A stretch of DNA of 64,000 bases, taken from positions 1-64,000 of the forward strand of contig NZ_FMAC01000009.1 in the NCBI RefSeq assembly GCF_900094555.1. Reading direction: 5' to 3'. This stretch comes from Martinezella hainanensis (GTDB lineage Bacteria > Pseudomonadota > Alphaproteobacteria > Rhizobiales > Rhizobiaceae). The notes below the pieces were generated by a model. That model had not been told where the DNA came from. It did no database searches and saw only the letters and a list, made by a program, of their open reading frames with translations. A program made the position numbers and the translations under genes. Below are positions 17,291-26,152 of the stretch, piece after piece. The stretch's first letter is position 1. Every line of letters starts with the position of its first letter.

Positions 17291-17905
17291 ATGCAAAAAT
17301 CTGTCTTTCGGTTTCTCTCACGTCATCCGGACGCGGTTGAACTCGAAAACGACAATTATTTGCTGCGTCTGCCGCGCTATTCCGATTTCAATCAGTGGCA
17401 CAAGCTTAGGGCGGAAAGCCGGCGCTTTCTCGAACCGTGGGAACCGACCTGGCGGCATGACGAGCTGACCGAGGGCGCTTATCGGGCGCGCATCATCCGC
17501 GGAAAGCAGGAGTACAGCTCCGGACAGGCGATACCGCTCTTCATTTTCCTCAGGGAAAACATGACGCTGGTTGGCGGCATCACGATCGGCTATATTCGCC
17601 GTGGTGCTGCGCAGAGCTGCATGATCGGATATTGGATGGGCGAGCGCTACTCCGGTCAGGGCCATATGTTCGCCGCACTTCAGTTGGTTATACCCTATAT
17701 CTTTTCCGGACTTGAGTTGCACCGAATTGAAGCAGCCTGTATTCCGGATAACGAGCGTAGCATGCGGCTTTTAGAAAAAGCCGGTTTCCAGCGGGAAGGT
17801 CATTTGCGCGGTTATCTTAAAATCAACGGTCAGTGGCGCGACCATGTGATGTTTTCAAGGTTGGCATCCGATACCAACCCGAACCGAAGCTTCGACCAGC
17901 GATGA
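17291..17905 (+). CDS. GNAT N-acetyltransferase, RimJ/RimL-like
   Basis: A 204-residue acetyltransferase. N-terminal strands LLRLPRYSDFNQWHKLRAESRRFLEPWEPTW match the RimJ group. The acetyl-CoA loop lies around GYWMGERYSGQGHMFAALQLV, and the C-terminal signature HRIEAACIPDNERSMRLLEKAGFQREGHLR is typical. Likely targets are protein N-termini, such as ribosomal protein S5 by analogy. ATG 17291 is chosen because GGGGGAG precedes it (slightly long spacing) and homologues start there; an ATG at 17258 would add 11 residues. Its TGA overlaps the next start as ATGA. Confidence 0.88.
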   Translation: MQKSVFRFLSRHPDAVELENDNYLLRLPRYSDFNQWHKLRAESRRFLEPWEPTWRHDELTEGAYRARIIRGKQEYSSGQAIPLFIFLRENMTLVGGITIGYIRRGAAQSCMIGYWMGERYSGQGHMFAALQLVIPYIFSGLELHRIEAACIPDNERSMRLLEKAGFQREGHLRGYLKINGQWRDHVMFSRLASDTNPNRSFDQR

Positions 17906-20814
17906 TCGCCGGAGTGATGCAGACGTGGCCGATGGCCCGGCGGCTGTCCGCACTGATCGCAACGCTCGCGGCCGCAATGCTGTTCCTGATCGCCGGATTG
18001 GCGAACGCAGCCGAGCCCGTTAAGATTTCACGCGACGATACCGCCCTCGACCTGACGGCGACGACGGAAATCTACACCAACCAGGGCGAGGCCTTTCAGG
18101 TCTCAACGGCCGCCGGTGCCGATGGCATCCGCCGCCGCATCGAAGTCCGCTCCACCTCGCCGAACCATCAGGGCGACTGGGCAGTGTTCGCACTCGCCAA
18201 CGTTTCCGAAGAGCAGCTTGAGCGTGTCATCGTCGCCCCGCATTTCCGCTTGGTGAATTCGAAGGTCTTCTGGCCCGATCTCGGCTCGCAGCGCATCGTC
18301 GCGATCACGCCGAGCGAAGGTTTCGCGCTCGATCGACAGCCGAGTGACGAGGCCGATGTTTTCCGCATCACGCTGAACCCCGGTGCCGTCGTCACCTTCG
18401 TTGCCGAGCTTTCGTCGCCGAACCTGCCGCAGCTCTATCTTTGGGAACCGAACGCCTACAAAGATACGGTCAACGCCTTCACGCTCTATCGTGGCATCGT
18501 GCTCGGCATTGCCGGCCTGCTGGCGGTGTTCCTGACGATCCTTTTCGTGGTCAAGGGAACCTCGATGCTGCCGGCGACGGCAGCGCTTGCCTGGGCGGTA
18601 CTCGGCTATATCTGCGTCGACTTCGGCTTCCTCGGCAAGCTCATCAGCATAACATCAAGCGACCAGCGAATATGGCGCGCCTGTGCCGAGGTGGCGCTCG
18701 CGTCGAGCCTGGTGATCTTCCTGTTCACCTATCTCAACCTCAATCGCTGGCATGCGCATCTCGGCTATGTGACGCTTGCCTGGGTGCTCGGTCTCGCCCT
18801 GCTCTTCGGCGTTGCGATCTACGATCCGTCGATTGCAGCCGGCATTGCGCGACTATCGCTGGCGCTGACGGCAACGGCCGGCCTGCTGCTCATCATCTAT
18901 CTCGGCTTCAGCCGGTATGACCGCGCGATCTTGCTCGTGCCCGCCTGGGCACTGATCCTCGTCTGGCTGTTCGGGGCCTGGATGACGGTCATGGGCAAGC
19001 TCGACAACGACATCATCCAGCCGGCGCTCGGCGGCGGCCTCGTGCTCATCGTCCTGCTGATCGGCTTCACCGTCATGCAGCACGCCTTTGCTGGCGGCGC
19101 TTTCCAGCAAGGTCTGTTCTCCGATCTGGAACGACAATCCCTGGCGCTGACAGGCTCCGGCGACACCGTCTGGGATTGGGACGTGGCGCGCGACCGTGTC
19201 GTGACGACGCCCGATATCTCGATGAAGCTCGGCCTTTCGCCCGGCACCATGCATGGAGCTGCGCGCAACTGGCTGCCGCGGCTGCATCCAGACGATCGCG
19301 ACCGCTTCCGAGCGACGCTCGACGTGCTCTTGGAGCATCGACGCGGCCGGCTCAATCACGAATTCCGTATTCGTGCTGAAGATGGTCATTTCCACTGGCT
19401 GTCGATCCGCGCCCGACCGGTGCTCGGCTCCAACGGCGAGATCATTCGCTGCGTCGGCACGATCGTCGACATCACCGAGCAGAAGAATTCGGTCGAGCGG
19501 CTGCTACATGATGCCGTGCACGACAATCTGACAGGATTGCCGAACCGCCAGGTCTTCCTCGATCGTCTGCAGGCCGTTCTCACACTGGCTTCCGATGGAA
19601 ATCAATTGCGGCCGACGGTGATGGTCATCGACATCGACCGCTACAAGCTCGTCAATGATACGCTCGGCTTCGCGGCGGGAGACAATATTCTCATCGCTTT
19701 GACGAGGCGTCTTCGCCGCCTGATGAAGCCGCAGGATACGCTGGCGCGTCTTTCGGGCGACCAGTTCGGCCTTATCCTCGTTTCCGAACGCGATCCCGCC
19801 AAGGTCGCGGACTTCGCCGATGCGATCAGCAAGGCGATCATGGTGCCGATCAATTTCGCCAATCGCGAGATCATTCTGACCGCGTCCGTAGGTCTGACAT
19901 CGTGGGTCGACCAGCAGGAAAATGCGGCGGGTATGCTGAGCGATGCGGAGCTTGCCATGTACCGCGCCAAGCGCGCCGGCGGCAATCGCGTCGAGCCCTT
20001 CCAGCCGGCGTTCCGCAGCTTCGGCACCGACCGGCTGCAGCTCGAAACCGATCTGCGCCGTGCCGTCGAACGCAAGGAACTCTCGCTCGTCTATCAGCCG
20101 ATCGTTCGGCTTGAGGATGCAGAGGTTGCAGGCTTCGAGGCGCTGATGCGGTGGGAGCACCCGAAGCGCGGCAATATTCCGCCATCGGAATTCATTCCGA
20201 TCGCCGAAGCCTCCGACATCATCGGCCCGCTCGGCATGTTCGCACTGGAGCAGGCGACGAACGATCTGAAGGCGTGGCAACGACAGACCGGTGACCTGCC
20301 GCTGTTCGTCTCCATCAATCTTTCCAGCGTGCAGTTGCTCAACAACGAGCTTTATGACGATATCCGCGCCCTGCTTGCCAAGACCCATTGCGATCCGCAC
20401 CGCATCAAGCTGGAGCTGACGGAATCGCAGGTGATGGAGAATCCGGAACAGGCCCGCCTCGTGCTCGACAAGCTGCGAGATGCCGGCATCGGCTTGGCGC
20501 TGGACGATTTCGGTACAGGCTATTCTTCGCTCGCCTATCTCACCCGCTTCCCCTTCGATACGATCAAGCTCGACAAGGCCATGGTCCGCGACGATAGCGA
20601 CAAGAAGGCGGTCCTGCTGCGCTCGGTCATTTCCATGGCGCGCGAACTCAACATGCGCGTCGTTGCCGAGGGCATCGAATCGGAAGAGGACGCGCTGGAG
20701 CTCGCCAAGATCGGCTGCAGCTACGGCCAGAGCTTTATCTTCGGGCCGCCGATGGGGTCGGATTCGGTGATCCGTCTGTTGAAAGAACGCTTTCCGCTGA
20801 CGAAGCGCGCCTAA
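17902..20814 (+). CDS. Membrane PAS-GGDEF-EAL cyclic-di-GMP protein (degenerate GGDEF, intact EAL)
   Basis: About 970 residues. A signal-like hydrophobic segment is followed by an extracytoplasmic beta-rich sensor (about 35-175), seven or so membrane helices (about 185-400, 7TMR-DISM-like), a PAS domain (about 425-540), a GGDEF domain and a C-terminal EAL domain. The GGDEF motif is SGDQF (618-622), so cyclase activity is doubtful. The EAL domain keeps EAL (746-748), SINLSS, ELTES, DDFGTG, KLDK, AEGIE and a GQSFIFG loop, consistent with an active c-di-GMP phosphodiesterase. The chosen ATG overlaps the GNAT stop. A longer frame would start inside the GNAT gene. Confidence 0.9.
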   Translation: MIAGVMQTWPMARRLSALIATLAAAMLFLIAGLANAAEPVKISRDDTALDLTATTEIYTNQGEAFQVSTAAGADGIRRRIEVRSTSPNHQGDWAVFALANVSEEQLERVIVAPHFRLVNSKVFWPDLGSQRIVAITPSEGFALDRQPSDEADVFRITLNPGAVVTFVAELSSPNLPQLYLWEPNAYKDTVNAFTLYRGIVLGIAGLLAVFLTILFVVKGTSMLPATAALAWAVLGYICVDFGFLGKLISITSSDQRIWRACAEVALASSLVIFLFTYLNLNRWHAHLGYVTLAWVLGLALLFGVAIYDPSIAAGIARLSLALTATAGLLLIIYLGFSRYDRAILLVPAWALILVWLFGAWMTVMGKLDNDIIQPALGGGLVLIVLLIGFTVMQHAFAGGAFQQGLFSDLERQSLALTGSGDTVWDWDVARDRVVTTPDISMKLGLSPGTMHGAARNWLPRLHPDDRDRFRATLDVLLEHRRGRLNHEFRIRAEDGHFHWLSIRARPVLGSNGEIIRCVGTIVDITEQKNSVERLLHDAVHDNLTGLPNRQVFLDRLQAVLTLASDGNQLRPTVMVIDIDRYKLVNDTLGFAAGDNILIALTRRLRRLMKPQDTLARLSGDQFGLILVSERDPAKVADFADAISKAIMVPINFANREIILTASVGLTSWVDQQENAAGMLSDAELAMYRAKRAGGNRVEPFQPAFRSFGTDRLQLETDLRRAVERKELSLVYQPIVRLEDAEVAGFEALMRWEHPKRGNIPPSEFIPIAEASDIIGPLGMFALEQATNDLKAWQRQTGDLPLFVSINLSSVQLLNNELYDDIRALLAKTHCDPHRIKLELTESQVMENPEQARLVLDKLRDAGIGLALDDFGTGYSSLAYLTRFPFDTIKLDKAMVRDDSDKKAVLLRSVISMARELNMRVVAEGIESEEDALELAKIGCSYGQSFIFGPPMGSDSVIRLLKERFPLTKRA

Positions 20815-20821
20815 CAACAAG

Positions 20822-20938
20822 ATCCACCTCCCCCTGAGGGGGAGGTCGCGCGGAACGCGCGGGTGGGGGTGACTCCGCTCGGAAATCACCCCACCCCAGA
20901 GCGTTGCTCCGACCCTCCCCCTCAAGGGGGAGGGTAAT
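20822..20938. repeat. GC-rich palindromic intergenic repeat, copy 1 (inverted orientation)
   Basis: About 117 bases with hairpin ends: CCACCTCCCCCTGAGGGGGAGG on the left and CCCTCCCCCTCAAGGGGGAGGG on the right, joined by a GC-rich core (CGCGCGGAACGCGCG). Its reverse complement matches the elements at 57298-57430 and 58233-58353. It lies between the convergent EAL and metallopeptidase genes and could act as terminator for both. Confidence 0.85.
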
Positions 20939-20940
20939 GA

Positions 20941-21996
20941 TCACCGACCGTCAATTACTTCCCTTATGTAGTCGAGCTTCGCGACCACCGGCGGCGAGAG
21001 AATGAAAGGATAGGAATCCGGCTGCCCCATGCTGCGCTGGATGGAATTGATCGCTACGCTCAAAGGGATCCATGCGCTGACGAGCTGCTCGGCGCTTTCT
21101 GCCTTATAGGGATTGAAGTCCACCTCTGCAGCCATGTCGTGATAGCGAAGCGGATCGATTGCCAGGCCGAATGACCGTGCCGTTTCCAGCGTGTCGACAA
21201 TGTGGAGATAGTGCGCGAAGCACTCGGCGAAATCCTCCCACGGATGCGCGCTGGCATAGGCGCTAATGAAGCTGTCCTGCCAGTTTGCAGCCGGGCCATT
21301 GTCGTAATGAGCCTGAAGTGCGGCGCCGTAGTCCACCCGCTCGTCGCCGAAGACGACGCGAAATGTATCGAACTGCCCGCGATCGCGCACAAGCTTGTTC
21401 CAGATGAAATGGCCGGTCTCGTGGCGGAAGTGGCCGAGCAAAGTGCGATAGGGCTCGTTCATCGAGGTGCGCGCCTGTTCGCGCGTCACATCGTCGGCCT
21501 CGGCCGCGCGGATGGCGATCAGTCCCTCCTCGTGGCCGGTCATGGCCGGGACAACCCTGCCACCCTGCACTTCGTCCTCAAGGAAATCGAATACCAGCCC
21601 GCCTTGCGGGTCCTCCGCCCGGTCGGGATGCGGCAGGTTCCAGCGCAACAGAGAATAAAACAGATGCCGTTGCGCCTGTCCGATGCGGCGCCAACGATCT
21701 ATGCCCTGCTCTGTATCGGTGTTCGGCACCATTCGATTATGGCGGCAGGCAACGCAATAAGATTGCTGATCATCCGCATCGATGAGCCAATTACAGATAT
21801 CGAGTTCGGCATTGGCGCAGAAACGAACCTGCCGTGTCGGTTCGGAAACCGGATGCCAACTCGCATCATTTTCAGCTTCCAAGGCGTATATCACCAAGCG
21901 ATCCGGGGCGAAGCCGAGCTGATGTCCGCAGCGGATACATTGCCTGTTGTCGAAATGCACTGGCTGGCCGCAATGGTCGCAGGTGAAAAGCCGCAT
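20941..21996 (-). CDS. Putative zinc-binding metallopeptidase with N-terminal zinc ribbons
   Basis: A 351-residue protein. The first 95 residues carry CxxC pairs (CDHCGQ, CIRCGH, later CVACRHN) forming zinc-ribbon-like modules. The central part contains HFRHETGHFIWNKLV, the HExxH-like HETGH zinc site, and then SAHPWEDFAECFAHYLHIVDTLETA, which supplies further ligands. This is the Pfam family named putative zinc-binding metallo-peptidase (PF10005). There is no signal peptide, so it should be cytoplasmic. ATG 21996 is preferred to the TTG at 22008. Substrates are unknown, and no neighbouring gene clearly explains it. Confidence 0.87.
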   Translation of the reverse strand: MRLFTCDHCGQPVHFDNRQCIRCGHQLGFAPDRLVIYALEAENDASWHPVSEPTRQVRFCANAELDICNWLIDADDQQSYCVACRHNRMVPNTDTEQGIDRWRRIGQAQRHLFYSLLRWNLPHPDRAEDPQGGLVFDFLEDEVQGGRVVPAMTGHEEGLIAIRAAEADDVTREQARTSMNEPYRTLLGHFRHETGHFIWNKLVRDRGQFDTFRVVFGDERVDYGAALQAHYDNGPAANWQDSFISAYASAHPWEDFAECFAHYLHIVDTLETARSFGLAIDPLRYHDMAAEVDFNPYKAESAEQLVSAWIPLSVAINSIQRSMGQPDSYPFILSPPVVAKLDYIREVIDGR

Positions 21997-22035
21997 ACCC
22001 CCTCGCAAAGGATGATTGCCCCACGTTCAATATTA

Positions 22036-22067
22036 AAGAGCCTGCCACGTTTCCGTAACAGGCTCTT
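22036..22067 (-). terminator. Hairpin downstream of csbD-like gene
   Basis: AAGAGCCTG (22036-22044) pairs with CAGGCTCTT (22059-22067) around a 14-base loop, 70 bases past the CsbD-like stop on the minus strand. It is short and lacks a T-run, but its position fits a terminator. Confidence 0.45.
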
Positions 22068-22138
22068 CCTCCCAACATCGCCACTTCGACGTCAATTCAG
22101 ACGGAGCAGCGACCATGGACTGACAAAACAGCAGCCGT

Positions 22139-22330
22139 TCACATCCGGTCGACCGCGCCCTTGACCTTATCCTTGGCCTTGCCAACGGCGGTCTGTACCT
22201 TGCCCTTGGCTTCCTGGGCAGTGCCCTTTGCGCGCATTTCCTTGTCGTTGGTTGCCTTGCCGGCCATCTGCTTGGCCTTGCCGGCGATTTCGTTCACCTT
22301 GCCGGACACCTTGTCGGTCGTGCTGCTCAT
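22139..22330 (-). CDS. CsbD family stress-response protein
   Basis: A 63-residue, Lys/Ala/Gly-rich, very hydrophilic protein (MSSTTDKVSGKVNEIAGKAK) with repeated GKA/GKV helical units, ending KGAVDRM. CsbD proteins are small, probably intrinsically flexible, and induced by general stress in many bacteria; the molecular role is unknown. GGAGG sits about eight bases before the ATG. It lies between a metallopeptidase gene and yqgE but shares no obvious operon with either. Confidence 0.88.
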   Translation of the reverse strand: MSSTTDKVSGKVNEIAGKAKQMAGKATNDKEMRAKGTAQEAKGKVQTAVGKAKDKVKGAVDRM

Positions 22331-22425
22331 GTCTGACGCCTCCTTGGCTGCGACAGCGACATTGCCATCGCTCTGTCAGGACAACGCCATGCGCGCTATT
22401 TCGTTCCCAAATAACGTATATCGGC

Positions 22426-23031
22426 TCAGCTATGGCCCGCTTGCAGCGATAGCATCGCGGGATTGATGCCCATCAGAGCCAGCGCACGATCATACTTGTT
22501 GTCGAGGCTGCGGTCGAAAATCAACTCCTCGTTTGCGGGGCAATTCAGCCAGCCATTATTGCCGATCTCCGCTTCGAGCTGGCCGGCGCCCCAGCCGGCA
22601 TAGCCGAGCAGCATGGTCGCGCGCTTCGGACCGCTCCCCTTGGAAATGGCCCTGACGATGTCGAGCGTCGCAGTCAGGCTGATGTCATCGCTGACGGGGA
22701 TGCTGCTGTCGCTGATGTAGTCATCGGAATGCAAAACGAAACCACGGCCGCTTTCGACAGGACCACCGGTCTGGATGGGGAAATCGCGCGCCATCTGCGG
22801 AAGCACGATGGCATCGTCGTCCTTGATCATTTCGAGATGCAGAAGGACGTCGGTGAATGTCAGCTTCTGAGCCCGGTTGATGACGAAGCCCATGGCACCG
22901 GCATCGGAATGAGCGCAGATATAAACCACAGTCCGATGAAAGTTCCGATCCTCCATACCAGGCATGGCGATCAGGAACTGACCGTCGAGAAAACCTCTTT
23001 CGCGTCTATTCTTCAGCGTCGATAGGGACAT
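22426..23031 (-). CDS. YqgE/AlgH family protein (UPF0301)
   Basis: A 201-residue cytoplasmic protein with the YqgE fold. The signature GQFLIAMPGMEDRNFHRTVVYICAHSDAGAMGFVINR is at residues about 17-53, and GPVESGRGFVLHS and LGYAGWGAGQLEAEI come later. AlgH was linked to alginate regulation in Pseudomonas, but the biochemical role is unknown. ATG 23031 has AGGAGG at ideal spacing; the longer frame upstream is not needed. It is divergent from the DsbD-N-like gene. Confidence 0.9.
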   Translation of the reverse strand: MSLSTLKNRRERGFLDGQFLIAMPGMEDRNFHRTVVYICAHSDAGAMGFVINRAQKLTFTDVLLHLEMIKDDDAIVLPQMARDFPIQTGGPVESGRGFVLHSDDYISDSSIPVSDDISLTATLDIVRAISKGSGPKRATMLLGYAGWGAGQLEAEIGNNGWLNCPANEELIFDRSLDNKYDRALALMGINPAMLSLQAGHS

Positions 23032-23171
23032 CGTGCCTCCTGACCGCAGTCCGCAACTGCACCGCCTCATATCAAGATGGGGCAATGTCATAAATCAATC
23101 AACTGAAAATGATCATTTACCTCTTAGGCCGTGCTGGCTCCCGGCGACCCAATCCGCTAAATCCTTGTTCC

Positions 23172-23999
23172 ATGATCGAAATAAGTACGACTGCCCGCCT
23201 GTCGGCGCTTCTCGCCACCCTCTTTTTCAGCGCCGCAGCGGCCCATGCCGCAACGAGCGAGTGGATAGACAATCAGGGCGGCAGAATGCGTCTGATCGCA
23301 CTGGCGCCGGACACAGAGGGGCATATCCGCGCCGCCTTGCAGATCGAACCGGAGCCGGGTTGGATCACCTATTGGCGCGAGCCAGGCCAGGGCGGAATTC
23401 CGCCGCAAATAACGCCGGCAGCTGGCAGCGGCATAGCCGTGGAGAAAACCGGCTACCCGATACCGAAGCCGATCAGCGTCGGCCCCATCAGGGAAATCGG
23501 CTACGATGCGCCGGTCACGTTCCCGCTCGATCTTCGCATCACCGGCAAGGCGCCCGCAAAGCTTGAACTGACGGCTTTCATTGGCCTCTGCAAGGATATC
23601 TGCATTCCCTTCCAGGCCGATCTTTCGCTGCCGCTGCCGGCAAACGAACAGCCGACTTCGCATGAGCTGGCTTTGCTCGATGCGGCGAAGGCCGTGCTAC
23701 CGCAGCCTCCCTCCCCGGATTTCACCGTGCAGAGTCATAAAATCTCCTCCGACACCAAGAGCCTTTCGCTGCAGCTGACACTGCCGGAGCCGAGCGGGAA
23801 CGTGCCAGACATCTACGTCACGGGTCCGTCGGGCTATGTGTTCTTTCAGCAAGCGAATGCAAAGCGGGACGGGACTACCTTCTCGACCGATATAGTGATC
23901 GGCAAACTGCCGAAGGATTATGATGCGAAAGGCAAGGACTGGGGCATTCTGATCGTCGATGGCGATCGGGCGATGGAAACCACCCTTGCGCTCGAATAG
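23172..23999 (+). CDS. Periplasmic DsbD N-terminal-like (DsbD-alpha/DUF255-type) protein
   Basis: A 275-residue exported protein: signal peptide SALLATLFFSAAAAHAA, then an immunoglobulin-like domain of the protein-disulfide reductase N-terminal type. ALQIEPEPGWITYWREPGQGGIPPQI and GYPIPKPISVGPIREIGYDAPVTFPL are typical. Two cysteines in GLCKDICIPFQADL (CxxxC, near residue 138-142) match the redox pair of this domain. It probably passes electrons to periplasmic thiol proteins; the membrane partner is not encoded here. The start is uncertain: no ribosome site is evident, and an ATG at 23109 is in frame. Confidence 0.82.
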   Translation: MIEISTTARLSALLATLFFSAAAAHAATSEWIDNQGGRMRLIALAPDTEGHIRAALQIEPEPGWITYWREPGQGGIPPQITPAAGSGIAVEKTGYPIPKPISVGPIREIGYDAPVTFPLDLRITGKAPAKLELTAFIGLCKDICIPFQADLSLPLPANEQPTSHELALLDAAKAVLPQPPSPDFTVQSHKISSDTKSLSLQLTLPEPSGNVPDIYVTGPSGYVFFQQANAKRDGTTFSTDIVIGKLPKDYDAKGKDWGILIVDGDRAMETTLALE

Positions 24000-24083
24000 G
24001 CCGGATCTATAGTTCGCCAACCGTCTTCATCATGCCATCGGCCGCCGTTCGAGCGCCCGACACCACGACCCAAGGAGAGAGCC

Positions 24084-24569
24084 ATGACTATCGCCATCGG
24101 TGACAAGCTGCCTGCCGCCACCTTCAAGGAAAAGACCGCCGACGGCCCGGTCGAGATCAGCACCGAGCAGCTGTTTGCCGGCAAGCGCGTCGTGCTCTTC
24201 GCCGTGCCCGGCGCGTTTACGCCCACCTGTTCGCTCAATCACCTGCCGGGCTTTCTCGAAAACCGCGACACCATTCTCGGCAAGGGCATCGATGACATCG
24301 CCGTCGTCTCCATCAACGACTGGCACGTCATGGGCGCCTGGGCACAATCATCGGGCGGCATGGGCAAGATCCATTTCCTCGCCGACTGGGACGGCGCCTT
24401 CACCAAGGCGCTCGGCCTCGATGTCGATCTCTCTGCCGGCGGCCTTGGTATCCGCTCCAAGCGCTATTCCATGTTGGTGGAAGACGGCGTGGTGAAAACG
24501 CTCAATATCGAGGAAAGCCCAGGCCAGGCGACGGTTTCGGGTGCGGCTGCGATGATCGAGCAGCTTTAA
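24084..24569 (+). CDS. Peroxiredoxin (Prx5-type, 1-Cys)
   Basis: A 161-residue peroxidase reducing hydrogen peroxide and organic hydroperoxides. The peroxidatic site is C49 in VPGAFTPTCSLNHLPGF, the PXXXTXXC motif of the Prx5/AhpE-related group. No other cysteine exists in the protein, so it must use an external thiol (glutaredoxin or glutathione type). The core has INDWHVMGAW and FLADWDGAFTKALGLDVDL. AAGGAGAGAGCC precedes the ATG. A hairpin terminator follows closely. Confidence 0.93.
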   Translation: MTIAIGDKLPAATFKEKTADGPVEISTEQLFAGKRVVLFAVPGAFTPTCSLNHLPGFLENRDTILGKGIDDIAVVSINDWHVMGAWAQSSGGMGKIHFLADWDGAFTKALGLDVDLSAGGLGIRSKRYSMLVEDGVVKTLNIEESPGQATVSGAAAMIEQL

Positions 24570-24584
24570 GATTTGATAGATCAT

Positions 24585-24617
24585 GAAAGGCTGGGCTCGC
24601 TTTGCACCCAGCCTTTC
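24585..24617 (+). terminator. Terminator after the peroxiredoxin gene
   Basis: GAAAGGCTGGG (24585-24595) pairs with CCCAGCCTTTC (24607-24617) around an 11-base loop, 15 bases past the stop. It may also serve the convergent VOC gene. Confidence 0.75.
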
Positions 24618-24651
24618 ACCCAGTTGCGGAAGGCCCTCTCAAGCCCTCTCC

Positions 24652-25029
24652 TTATTCCCTTTGCCTGCTAGTTACGCGGATATAATAGCCATCCGGATCC
24701 GCGATACGGAAATCGCGTAGCCCCCATGGCTGCAGCGCAAGCTCCGATACCGGACGGCCGCAGCCTCTGGCGGCGTCATAGGAAGCTTCCAAGTCCTCAA
24801 CGCTCAGCACGATTTCGACACCGAGGCCCGGTCGTTCGCCATTCGCAACTCGAAGTGGATGGTCAGGTCCGAGTACCTCCCGTTTGTTGACGGAGATGAC
24901 AGCCTCGCCATTCGAAAGCATCGTGTATTGCTCACTTGTCTCGCCAACCACCTTGAAGTTTAGTGCCCGTCGATAGAATTCTATCGATGCCGCCACATCC
25001 GCGACAAACAGCTCAAGCCTTAGCTTCAT
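24652..25029 (-). CDS. VOC superfamily (glyoxalase/bleomycin-resistance-like) protein
   Basis: A 125-residue single-domain vicinal-oxygen-chelate protein: MKLRLELFVADVAASIEFYRR, then GLGVEIVLSVEDLEASYDAA and ALQPWGLRDFRIADPDGYYIRV. Paired beta-alpha-beta-beta-beta units are evident. Members include glyoxalase I, dioxygenases and drug-binding resistance proteins; the substrate here is not indicated. ATG 25029 is preceded by AGGAGAG. The reading frame continues upstream, but without protein-like sequence, so the shorter start is used. Confidence 0.85.
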   Translation of the reverse strand: MKLRLELFVADVAASIEFYRRALNFKVVGETSEQYTMLSNGEAVISVNKREVLGPDHPLRVANGERPGLGVEIVLSVEDLEASYDAARGCGRPVSELALQPWGLRDFRIADPDGYYIRVTSRQRE

Positions 25030-25212
25030 GACGCACTCTCCTACCCGTCCCGTAAACTTTGCGCTCGATGTTGCGTGAAGATAGAACTGTCGAGAGCACC
25101 ATGGCGAGAAGGTGCCCGCGATGTTACCGTTAAATATTCCAGCCTTGTTCACCGCAAATTCCCGGCAACGCATCATCCGCCTCTTTTTCGCCGCATTTCA
25201 TCGGCTACTGCG

Positions 25213-25227
25213 TGTAATGTTATTACA
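25213..25227 (+). promoter_or_regulatory. Zur-like palindrome upstream of the metal ABC transporter
   Basis: TGTAATGTTATTACA is a 6+3+6 palindrome 17 bases before the first ATG of the transporter operon. It resembles Zur/Fur-family operators (AT-rich, with GTTAT cores), which fits zinc-responsive repression. The assignment to Zur rather than Mur/MntR is inference. Confidence 0.6.
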
Positions 25228-25244
25228 TAATTGAAGGCCCCGGA

Positions 25245-25373
25245 ATGCCCTTTGACCGTGATCCCTTTGCGTCGTCCCTCATGGGGCGCTCGGCTCTGAT
25301 GCGCCTTGCCTATGTGGCCATTGGCATAGCGATGCTCTGGGCGGCGATCGGCTGGGCGGTGGCGCTGGCATGA
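25245..25373 (+). CDS. Small membrane protein leading the metal transporter operon
   Basis: A 42-residue ORF, MPFDRDPFASSLMGRSALMR followed by a single hydrophobic helix of about 20 residues rich in Ala, Ile and Trp. Its TGA overlaps the ATPase ATG as ATGA, and it sits between the Zur-like palindrome and the ATPase gene, so it is very probably translated. It could be a regulatory or stabilising microprotein of the transporter, or mainly provide translational coupling. No family was recognised. Confidence 0.65.
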   Translation: MPFDRDPFASSLMGRSALMRLAYVAIGIAMLWAAIGWAVALA

Positions 25374-26152
25374 GCGATATCGTCCACCTCAACAATCTCA
25401 CCGTCACCTATGAGCGTCATCCGGCCGTGCACCATATCTCGGGCGGCTTTGCCGCCGGCAGTCTGACGGCGATTGCGGGGCCGAATGGTGCCGGCAAGTC
25501 CACGCTGCTCAAGGCGATCGTCGGCGAATTGCGGCCAGCCGAAGGATCGATCGATCGTGGCGTGCTGACGCGCAACGATTTCGGCTATCTGCCGCAAGCA
25601 GCCGATATCGTCAGACGCTTTCCGATTTCCGTCGCCGACACGGTCATGCTCGGCGTCTGGAAAAATGCCGGCGCCTTCGGCCGTTTTTCGCGCGAGGACG
25701 GCGAGCGGGCACGCGAGGCGCTTTCCATCGTCGGCCTCTCCGGCTTCGAGAACAGGCATATCGGCGCGCTTTCGGCCGGGCAGTTCCAGCGCGTGCTCTT
25801 CGCAAGGTTGCTACTGCAGGACGCCCGCGTCATCCTGCTCGACGAACCTTTCACCGCCATCGACCAGCGCACGACGCGCGACCTGCTTGACCTCGTGCTG
25901 CAGTGGAACCAGCAGGGACGCACCGTCATCGCCGTCCTGCACGATTTCGAGCAGGTACGCAGCTATTTCCCCGAAACGCTGCTTATCGCCCGCGAACTCG
26001 TGGGGTGGGGCAAGACGCAGGATATCATGAGCCCCGCCAATCTCATCAAAGCGCGCGCCATGGCCGAGCGCTGGGATGAGGAGGCCGAGACATGCCTGCC
26101 GGAAGAACAGCATGATGAAGACGGCCTCGCGAAGCGGGAGCCGGCCGAATGA
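25370..26152 (+). CDS. Metal (zinc-type) ABC transporter ATP-binding protein
   Basis: A 260-residue ABC ATPase: Walker A GPNGAGKSTLL near residues 38-48, Q-loop YLPQAADIVRRFP, signature LSAGQFQRVLFARLLLQ, Walker B VILLDEPFTAID and the H-loop VLHD. This is the ZnuC/MntB/AztA-type family that energises uptake of Zn or Mn. A charged C-terminal tail (CLPEEQHDEDGLAKREPAE) follows. It overlaps both the upstream small ORF and the downstream permease by ATGA, giving a tightly coupled operon. Zinc is favoured from the binding protein's ligands and the Zur-like site. Confidence 0.92.
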   Translation: MSDIVHLNNLTVTYERHPAVHHISGGFAAGSLTAIAGPNGAGKSTLLKAIVGELRPAEGSIDRGVLTRNDFGYLPQAADIVRRFPISVADTVMLGVWKNAGAFGRFSREDGERAREALSIVGLSGFENRHIGALSAGQFQRVLFARLLLQDARVILLDEPFTAIDQRTTRDLLDLVLQWNQQGRTVIAVLHDFEQVRSYFPETLLIARELVGWGKTQDIMSPANLIKARAMAERWDEEAETCLPEEQHDEDGLAKREPAE

